DNA from: Hibiscus mutabilis
Lineage: Eukaryota > Streptophyta > Magnoliopsida > Malvales > Malvaceae
NCBI GenBank assembly: GCA_019671005.1
Contig: CM033728.1
Location: 25,433,099 to 25,497,098 of the forward strand
Direction of reading: 5' to 3'
DNA: 64,000 bases
The translations under genes and the position numbers were made by a program. Under the pieces are notes generated by a model that was not told the origin of the DNA, made no database searches, and saw nothing but the letters and a program-made list of their open reading frames with translations. Shown piece by piece: positions 55,706 through 64,000 of the stretch (positions are counted from its first letter, which is position 1; the number at the start of each line of letters is the position of its first letter).

Positions 55706-58313
55706 TAGTGCTATGACGCAGCTGCTAGGGCTCTATGGTATGCCAACTATACCATGGACTCTCATAAACAAATACTTGGGCATTTCATTTCATTATCAAT
55801 CAATCATCATTCATTCATGTAAACGAGTAATTCACATCCCATATTTCATAATAATCATTCATATGTACCTATCATTACTGCATTATGCATCAATATAAAT
55901 CATATAAGTCGATATTAGGCAGTTCATACCCAAATTCTAAAATCCGATTTATCTTAGATAAATCTTTCTGCCATATCAATGTATCACATATACCATTTAA
56001 TAATTCATGCCATTTGCATATCTTTGAGCAACATATATTTCATTAATAAACATAATTCATCATCATTTATGCAAACAATAGTTGGTACCTTGTACTCCAT
56101 CTAGCTTGCCATACCGAGTCATGCATCATATCATTTATTTTAAAAGTAATGCAATGTTATTTGTAAATTTGGGTTAACTTTTCACAAGTCTTCCCCTTTT
56201 TAATATAATACACATATAGAAATGTACTCACCTGGGCTATTTATTAGCATGCCTCACTAAATTCTACTCGACCCTTTCCTTCATAGTACCTCGAATCTTC
56301 TTTTGATTCGGATTTGTTTTCTTTAACCACATGAATATAAACAAACATTTGTTAGATTCACTTCTAACAATATTTCAATCAAGCTATATAATCATTTAAC
56401 ATAAAATTTTCCATCCTTCCTTATACTGTCCAAAAATTCATGTTGGTCCTTAATGACCATTTTGAACTTCCCATAATTCTTTCGAGCTTACTGATTAACA
56501 TTTAAATACAAAATGTTTCAAATTCCATTTTCTGACAGCTTGAGCTACCTTCAAAGATTTACTTATACCGGGAAAAATACATATTGGATCTTAACTTATT
56601 TTATACTGAAGAAACTATATTCGATAACGGTTCTAACGGTATAAGCCACATAAATTAATAAAATCTACAAAAAATATGAAAATTCTTCAAACTCCCGTCA
56701 CAGAGCTATCCTGACCAAAAACTGCTCTGTAAATTTTCTGAGCTTCATTCGATTAAAAATTCATATATTTTAACTCGAAACTCGAAATCAGTTTCTGTTT
56801 GTTGGAGGAGAAACTAGACGAACAAATATTTACATCGATATAAAATTTATCATCTGAACATTTTTGTAGAATTTTTGGTGAATTTTCAAAGTCACTGCCA
56901 AAATCCAATCTTCTACATAGCTTTCCATAATAAACTTCTAATTTATACTAACTTCTTCTTATTTTTCTACTTGTCAATTTAGTTCCATCTCTTGCTTCAA
57001 ACCACCAATTCATCATCTTCTTCATCAAATAATTCTTCAAAATAATTCCCTCAAATTTTCTTTCTTTGCCAAAATAGTCACTAAAATGCAAAGGTAAGGA
57101 TTCAAACTTCTTAACTTTGCAATTTAGTCCTCAAATCAACATTACTACCTTAATTCTATTATTTTAACTAGAAATCAGATTTAATCCCCATCCAAGATTT
57201 CATTTCTTATTTAGTCACTTGATTTTGACAATTTGTCAAAATGGTCACTAATTCGATTCAACATCGGTTTAGCATTCTAACATCAATTTCACATCTCCAA
57301 CATCATTAATTACGTAAGTACACTCCAATTTTCATAAAATTCAGATTCAGTCCTTTAACTTTGAAGCTTGTTGAATTGGTCCCTACATATTTAACTTAGG
57401 GTTTTGCTTCCAAACAACAAATCAAGCTTACTAGATCATTAATCCAACATCATAAACCCTAAGTTAGACTTAAATCCATAAACCCTAATATTATCCATAC
57501 AAACCAAAATATGTAGGGTTCAAATCCTAACTCAATAATATGATTTTAACATCATATAAGCTTGAATCCAACTTAAATTCAACCATGGAATCATAAAAAC
57601 TCAAAAGCCCCAATTTTGTTCATAAACCCTAGTCTCCTTCTCATGTAAAAATTTCATCAATCAAGCATGTATTCTATGAATTAATTACATCAAAAGATAG
57701 AGCTTGAAGAGTCGAACAACTTTATAGTTTGAAAAATTACCTAAAAATCGAGTTTCGGGGCTTGAATCGAGCTTAGAAAATTTTCTTCCCTTTTTCCCTT
57801 ACTTTTCAAAAATGGTCATCTTTTGGCCTTTGATTTAAAATTGCCACTTGTAATATGTAAATATATTTTTAAATTCCTTCAAATAGGGAAATTACAAAAT
57901 TGCCCTTTATCCAGCGGTTGAGATTGATTTTATCATCAATCAAGGGCCAAGATTTAATCTTTAATTTTCTTCTTCCAAAAATAGCCCTTGTAACTTCAAA
58001 TATTTCAAAATTGCCATCCCTTCCAAATGACTAACTTGCCCTCCAACTATTCTTTATTTACTAGTTTGTCATTCTTGTAAAAATTCAACTAAGTCTAGTT
58101 AAATTCCAACCAACTATAATAAAATACCCATAAATCGTATTTTATAAATTTTCTATAACTTTTGGAACTGTCATTAAAATTCCAATTCGATCTAATGTAC
58201 CGATAATTACCAAAAAATTTTATCGGATACAATACCTCTTAGAAACTTTATAACAATAATCATTACAAATATTATTTACTCATGTTGAATCCTTTTTATC
58301 ATTCAAAAATACT

Positions 58314-58375
58314 AACATGGAACCTTCCCAGTAGGTCACCCATCATTGTGCTGCTTTGGTCTGAGCACGATCAAT
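58314..58375 (-). other. 5S rRNA-like segment in B LTR (box A and box C)
   Basis: Over 62 bp the minus strand is collinear without gaps with the 3' half of plant 5S rRNA. I count about 44 matching positions by eye. Box C is almost perfect: ATGGGTGACCTACTGGGAAG (58343-58324) differs at one base. The box A region reads CGTGCTCAGACC (58369-58358) against CGTGCTTGGGCG. Flanking sequence on both sides matches the B fragment at 10445-12010, so the segment belongs to the LTR family. It may be a pol III promoter relic or a functional one; that is inference. Confidence 0.75.
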
Positions 58376-60083
58376 AATCTTTCATTCGATCCAACTACTA
58401 TTTCTAAATTTCTGAACTTTATCGTTTTATAACCATTAATATAAGCTTCGTACGAAAGATCCGGATAACATGGAAATGTCACTCTTGGGGGATAAACTAT
58501 TCATTTACGGGGTCAAAATACATAACTTTTAAAAAGTACACTTTGGTCCCTAAACCTTTCTAAGGTTTACACTTTAGCCCCTAAACTTTCAAATTTTACA
58601 TTTTGGTCACTAATCAAAAATTGGGACATTACAAGTTCTTAGAATCTTTAAGGAGCTACTTTACCAAGTTTTTTTTTGATGATTTCTTCCTTAATTAAAG
58701 ATATTTTAACATGTGTTTTAAAGTTAATTAAAAGGGATTTTAGTTAAAAGTTAGTTACACTCTTTAAAGAAAATTCGCATAACTTTTCTCTCAACTTTTT
58801 CTTTCCATACTCTCCTCAGCTAAACACTCAAGTTTTCATCAAAATCCAGAGGTGAGAAGTTTTTTTTAACTTGCATTTATGATTTGTGAATGATTTACTA
58901 ACATTGTTTTTATAAAATCTTATCTAAATCTTGTGTGTTCTTAGCTTTTATCAAATCAATTGAGGAAGAAATCTCACAATAGGGGTAAGGTCCGTGATCT
59001 CCTCTATTGTATGGTTCTTTACTGAAATTCCCAAGTATTTGATCCTTGATTTATGAGTTGTAATATGATTTTAATGTTTTATCAATGTTTAATTGAGTTA
59101 TTTTGGAAATATTGATGAAACAAGGTAATTTTCGAAGTGGATCTGATTTCCAATATTTGAGATTTATTTAATACATATTTTGGATGTGATTTGATATTGA
59201 TAGATCGCTTTTATCAATAGAATCCCGAAACTCTTGGATCTATAATTGTTTAGGTTGTTAGATTTTAGTGTTTGTGGTGATAATCGAGTTTAATCTTGGA
59301 TGGAAGTAAAAGAATGTTAGGAAAGGGTTTTTGGATGTTAATTGATGTTGATTGATGGGTTGAATCATTGTTTTATGGCTGGGTTAAGTTTTGGAAACGT
59401 TTGGTGGTGATTTCGGTTTGTTTCAGATGGTTTCTTAGTGGGTAACCTGATAATTGCGGGGTTTTGTTTTGAGGTAGTTGTTTGAATGCATATTGATGAA
59501 ATTATCCTCTGGTTTTATGTGTTTAAAATAGGGGATAATCAAGGCGACAAAGCTTGACGTTGTTTGTGGCTTGCCGGGAGCTTGTATGGCGTTGGCAAGA
59601 AAGGCAAAACATATCGGTGAGTGGAAACTAGTTTCAAATGCTTTACAAAGGTTTTTAAAGGTTGTTGGGAGTTTAGAGTTAGCGGGAGACACTTACCTAA
59701 GCTCGGAAGTAAGTTTCCCTTATCTTGCTCTTGAATATCGGCTTGGATATGAGCATGTTGTTTTCATGTTTTGGTAATAAACATGGCAGGTTTTACTTAC
59801 TAGTAATGCATGATTTTGAGTACATATGCAGGGGATTGGAAGTATATTAGATGCTATTGAGCATTGGTTTTCATTCCGGTTGGGAATGGTGTTATTGCAT
59901 TGGCAATGAGATTTTTATATGCGGTGTTTTGGTTTAATGCATTGTAAAACAATAAGTAAATGGTTTGTAAATGGTATATTGGCTATGTGACATGGTGAGA
60001 AAACAATCGAATATAGTTGGCATGCTATAAGATTAAAAGTGCACTATAAAATATGAACAAAATCGATCGTGGCCATCGGTCCT

Positions 60084-60262
60084 TGAGGTATGGCGGTTTA
60101 ACAAGGCCACTTGGACTGTTAGGGACCTCATTTGGGGCATGAGATTTAACTAGGCAAGGGTGGAATATCGCGGTTTAACTAGGCGAGAGTGTCAAATCTT
60201 GCGGTTTAACTAGGCAAGGTTTGAGATATCATGCGGTTAAACTAGGCATGGAATGAGAGATC
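60084..60262. repeat. GCGGTTTAACTAGGC minisatellite
   Basis: Four to five copies of GCGGTTTAACTAGGCAAG-like text recur at roughly 31-60 bp spacing just after the TATAGTTGGC block. Other A LTRs carry different short repeats at this place, such as the CACACTCTTGACCCC repeat near 6820-6890. Confidence 0.82.
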
Positions 60263-61124
60263 CGTGTATCCGATATGTATAGGATAGAGGTAGTCCATCC
60301 GGGTCATTATAAATGTCAATATATGTGCTAGTTCATGTATTGAACCTATTTTGTAATGCTTTGGGATTTAAGCATGGTGTGTATATAATGTTGCATAAAA
60401 GTTATTATGCTTTGATTCGGTTGGAATCATAGAAAAATGCTTGGGTATAAGAATGTTTTTGGGAAATAACCATATGGTTTTCAATTGGTTTTTAATGCAT
60501 CATTGTTTCTTGAGCATCCTCACTAAGCAAGTGTGCTTACGCTTTCTTTTCCTAATGATGCAGAACATTAAAGTTTGGGGGCAGCAAGAGGCAAGGCTAA
60601 GTGATCCAAGGGCATTTACAAGTTTAAGTATGAACTCGGTTTATAATACAGTTAATAAGGCAATGTGTTCGTCATGGTTTTTGGGAGTTGTAATTCTATT
60701 TCCTTATGAATTTTAAGTGTGTTTCTATGCTTGATTTTGAGGATAGTTTGGTGATGCTAAGCTTGATGTTATTACTTGCTCATAGTTGTGGATGGACATT
60801 GCTTAGGTATGCATCTAGAGTTTCCATGTGGTTGCCATGTGTTGTTGGTTTGAATAGGCTTAGTATGTTGTGTAGGTTGTGTTGGCATGTTGCTTAAGCT
60901 GTGAATGGTTAAATGGAGCATTTTGGTATGTTTGGCAAAGTGGTCTAGGAAGCATGCCTCTAGAGTGGTCCTTTGGAAGCATGAGATTGAATTGATTGCC
61001 TAATCTTGGTATAAATGATAGTTTATGTACATTCAAATGATTATATGCATGTATGCAAGTTGCTAGGACCCAAATGCATCTAGACTCGAGTGAAAAACCA
61101 GCTAATCTTGACATTAGAGGCCCA

Positions 61125-61405
61125 GGCGTACCGATACACAGGGGACCGTATCAGTACGGCTAGGCAGATTAGGGTAGGGTGTTTCGGTACAGGTGTAGGT
61201 GTTCCGGTATGATCATTTGTCACTGGAATCCCATTTTTCTACAATGAGCCTGTGTACCGAAACACTGTAGGGTCGTACCGATACGGTGTTTAAGAAAATA
61301 AATAGGCTTCTTATAGTTGAAGGGGGTGTACCGGTACGGTATTGGATGTACCAAAATAAGTCCCAATATCATATCGATACGGGCTTTAGTGTATCAATAC
61401 GGAGG
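61125..61405. repeat. CGTACCGATACG palindrome cluster h
   Basis: CGTACCGATAC (61127-61137) faces CCGTATCAGTACGG. Further units include CGTACCGATACGG (about 61275), TGTACCGGTACGG (about 61327) and ATCGATACGGG (about 61373). Its first 60 bp are nearly the same as cluster a. Confidence 0.83.
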
Positions 61406-61819
61406 CATTCTGTTAATGTCAAGGAAAAAAATCTAATTTTTTTCATTTTAGTCCCTGGATCTTGTTTTGCCAATTGAATGGCGTGGATAATAGTATTAAG
61501 CTGATTTTTGACACATAGGCATGGAATATATTTAATTAAAGGTTGGTAACTTAAAATTGGGAAAAGTCCTTGAACATTGTTGGATTTGCAAGTTAGTCCC
61601 TTGATTGTGTTGTGACTGATTGGATATCGTCTCGAGGCCCGATTGGGATGAGTCTTCACCTGTGAACAGTATGAACACGTAGGGAAGTAATAATACATCT
61701 AGACAAGATAAGAGAAAAAATGGTTGCGTTTTAGGTTTAATCTTTTCGGTTTACTTCGGTAAACCTAATGTAGATTGCTCAGTTCGGTCTTGCGACTAGG
61801 CCGGGTCGAGGAGGTTACA

Positions 61820-62078
61820 GTTGACCTTATAATTTTCAAAAATTGCAATTTGGTCCCTGAAGTACGTTCTTGATCAATTGGATGTCAATTCGACGCCTGG
61901 TTGAGTTGTAAATTTCACCGTTGTTAGAATGATCACCTTAGGACTTAATTATGCATTTAGAAAAGATAAAATGAAAAAAATGACCATTTTCTAAGTGATT
62001 CTTTCGGGTTTGTCTCGGCAAACCCACTTTAGCTCGCTCAGTTCGGTCTGGTGTCTAAGTCAGGTCAATGGGGTTAGA
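61820..62078 (+). mobile_element. Family A LTR, + strand, right end (level 2 of the nest)
   Basis: This is the last 259 bp of the LTR that starts at 50858. It matches the end of the LTR at 27472 and closes with GGGGTTAGA at 62078, a decayed GGGGTTACA. Confidence 0.8.
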
Positions 62079-64000
62079 TAATAACTTAAAATGATCCCAA
62101 ACAGCCTAATAATGCTCCTAATGAATACCCAACCTAAAATACACTTGATCAAGCATTTCCAGGGCAAATTTCAATATTCATGGTAGATAAACAAGAAGTC
62201 TAGAGGCATGCTTCCTAATAATGCATAACTCTATAACAATACGGACCTGAAAGGCCAAAGCATGCATATAAGGCTAAAACTCCTTCTAAAACAGTAGTAT
62301 AGGAATTTTACTACTATTGTAGCTTAATAGCAAGTTGAAACAACCAACCAATAAAAAACACGACCTCAATCTAAAACCGTTCAAATATGCTTCCATATTA
62401 TAAAACCCATCAATATCATCTTCTAAATTCAACCAACATTTATTTGGCAAACCAACACATAAGAACACATGGAAAAAGGGAATTATAATCCTGAAACAAT
62501 AAAAGGAAATCGGCCAACATTGCCTTATTACAAAAGTTTGCAAAAAGAAGTCCAAATATACTCAATGAAATTATTTGTCTTGGATGGAATCCTTGCCTCA
62601 AAAACAACCTCCAAGATGCTTAATCCATTTCAAAGATAAATAGAGAGCATAAGAAAAATATGCCTAGTGAGTGTACTCCAGAAATAATTCATCAATGTAC
62701 TTTAAAAACCAAAACATAGATGATATGCACTCTTCAAAAAATGCAGAATTTTTTGAATTAATGTGATTGTTAAAACCATTTCAAAACTCATATAATCAAA
62801 TCCAACATTTCATATAAGTGCTTTATATCAGTATATTTAATTGTTACTTCATATATAAATAAATATATATATTCAAAATCATCAAATGCACGGATCAAAC
62901 TTTATCAAAATATGGGCTTATGTCCCCACCCCCATCAAAACAAAATATACATCTCATGACCAGTAGTCACCCGACCTTATAATTCACATTCAACAAATGA
63001 ATGTAGTCACCCAAGCTTGCGGAATGTATACACATAAGGATGATCGATCAATTAGACTATAAGTCCATCACAAACTTTCAAAAACATATATAGTACTCTG
63101 ATCCTATGATATGCCAACTATATGTAACCTGAGTTTTTCATTGTCACAAGCCAATATAATCAAATAATTCACATTAACTTATTGTGTTCATATGCATATA
63201 ACAAATCGAAACATATATGGAAGGCATTGCTGAAGGCAATTTAAACAAAATTAGGAAACTTACTTCCTAGCTTTAATAATCTTGAACTACCAAAATGTTA
63301 ATTCAAACCTTGCTTGAAATCCGAAATACGTTTGCACTCACCAACTCTCTTTAGCTTTAATGTCGAAGCTTTGCCGATAATTGTCTACAATCGCCAAAAT
63401 CAATGCAAAGCCTCTAAAACCAACTGTGATTGCTCTACAAATCAATCCACAACATATTTATACATCAAAATCAACACAAATGCCCCAGTATTCAATTACT
63501 AAACTAAAAGCAAACTTAAACGCTTCTGAAAATACAAAAATTCCATCCGAAACAACTTATAATCACATCCAAACTTCAAATCAGCATATAATCATAATTA
63601 CTCATCATTATCAACTTCAAATATCATCTAAAAGCTTCCTAAAATAGTAGCTAGTACTTAGGAATCCATATCACAATCAATTAACTCAAAATCTTCAAGA
63701 ACACCTATATTAATTGAAACAATTAATTTAATTCTGGATTAATTTCACAAATTTGAGTTTAGATAATATCTAACCCATCAAGAAACATCATAATCTAACC
63801 AAAATCAATTAGGTTTCAATTTCAAATCAATATTTCATCATTATTCATCCAAAACTCAATTTCACCAGTAATTCACTACTAAATCCATAAAAATCATTAA
63901 AATAATTGTTTAGGTATACATAGTATGTGGAATATTAATAAGAAATCTCATCACGCCTTGCTTTTGATACAAAATTGGATTTGGAGATGATTCTGAGAAA
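62079..64000 (-). mobile_element. Outer minus-strand A-type LTR, continued past window end
   Basis: It resumes the LTR of 50422-50857. In minus sense it shows the CTCACTAGGC..CTTATGCTC block (62643-62675) and the ATATAGTTGGCATATCATAGG block (about 63100-63125). Further right (63650-63900) it matches the LTR fragment at 49126-50251. Its 5' end lies beyond the window, and no coding sequence is seen. Confidence 0.72.

Larger units (their letters stand above)
54286..58633 (-). mobile_element. Solo family B LTR (innermost) with 5S-like segment
   Basis: The minus-strand sense runs from TGTAATGTCCC (58633) to GGGTGTTACA (54286), 4348 bp. Flanks AATTC and AGTTC agree at four of five bases. The host LTR reads through across the insertion, from AAAAGGGTCAAATTC to TTAGAATCTTTAAGG. 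It contains the CTCACTAAG..CTTAGCG block (54838-54865), the GGTATAGTTGG..CCATAGAG block (about 55731-55755), a GC-rich zone of CCGTAGTG repeats (55415-55725), two tandem arrays and a 5S rRNA-like segment. I see no gag or pol. Confidence 0.85.
58634..61819 (+). mobile_element. Family A LTR, + strand, right part (level 3 of the nest)
   Basis: It resumes the LTR started at 54000 and ends GGAGGTTACA at 61819, giving 3472 bp without the insertion. It contains the AATATAGTTGGCATGC block (about 60012-60030), a GCGGTTTAACTAGGC minisatellite (60084-60262), the CTCACTAAGC..GCTTACGCT block (60519-60545) and a palindrome cluster (61125-61405). It is the closest relative of the LTR at 1549-4273. Confidence 0.86.

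Noticed and set aside
62286..62555. Minus-strand frame of 89 residues with a hydrophobic start
   Set aside because: It lies in LTR sequence with no homologous open frame in sister LTRs, and length is within chance for AT-rich DNA.

Overview
The window looks like a repeat-rich stretch of a large plant nuclear genome, most likely a flowering plant. It is AT-rich and I see no cellular gene on either strand. Essentially all of it is LTR retrotransposon sequence: decayed Ty3/gypsy pol and gag of the chromodomain-bearing Tekay/Del type, one decayed Ty1/copia element plus a fragment of another, and at least three long-LTR families. I call these A (gypsy LTRs, about 3.4 kb when complete), B (3.3-4.3 kb) and C (up to 5.6 kb). 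Primer-binding sites match initiator-tRNA-Met, and every coding stretch is broken by stops, frameshifts or truncation.

Layout. 1-4273: the 3' half of a + strand gypsy element with its 3' LTR, sitting inside the gag of a - strand gypsy element. 4274-24822: that - strand tandem array, read right to left as gag, protease, RT, RNase H and integrase (24822-17414), then integrase tail (8768-8405), a shared LTR (8404-5544), then PBS and gag of a second copy (5543-4274). A solo A LTR with a perfect CCAAC target duplication (8769-17413) splits the integrase and is itself invaded by a B fragment and a - strand LTR-gag piece (10445-16994). An LTR at 21057-24413 splits gag between 159-bp direct repeats. 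24823-30826: a + strand gypsy pol from mid-RT to its 3' LTR, joined head to head with the - strand gag. 30827-32468: the end of a C-type LTR. 32469-42870: a decayed copia element, split by a 5.6-kb C LTR (37003-42626, perfect ACATC target duplication). 42871-49125: a + strand C LTR split by a solo B LTR. 49126-64000: a nest of insertions. A copia scrap is flanked by - strand A-type LTRs, which hold a + A LTR (50858-62078), which holds a second + A LTR (54000-61819), which holds a B LTR (54286-58633).

The most interesting signals lie in non-coding LTR sequence. (1) Two B LTRs carry a segment collinear with the 3' half of 5S rRNA, including the pol III box A and box C region. This recalls Cassandra elements but sits in multi-kilobase LTRs. 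(2) Eight LTRs carry clusters of a CpG-rich palindromic unit, CGTACCGATACG, many arranged as perfect hairpins. (3) Two short blocks, TATAGTTGGC..CCATAG and CTCACTAAG..GCTTACGCT, recur in LTR families that I otherwise cannot align and may be shared core regulatory elements. Family assignments and alignments were made by eye.
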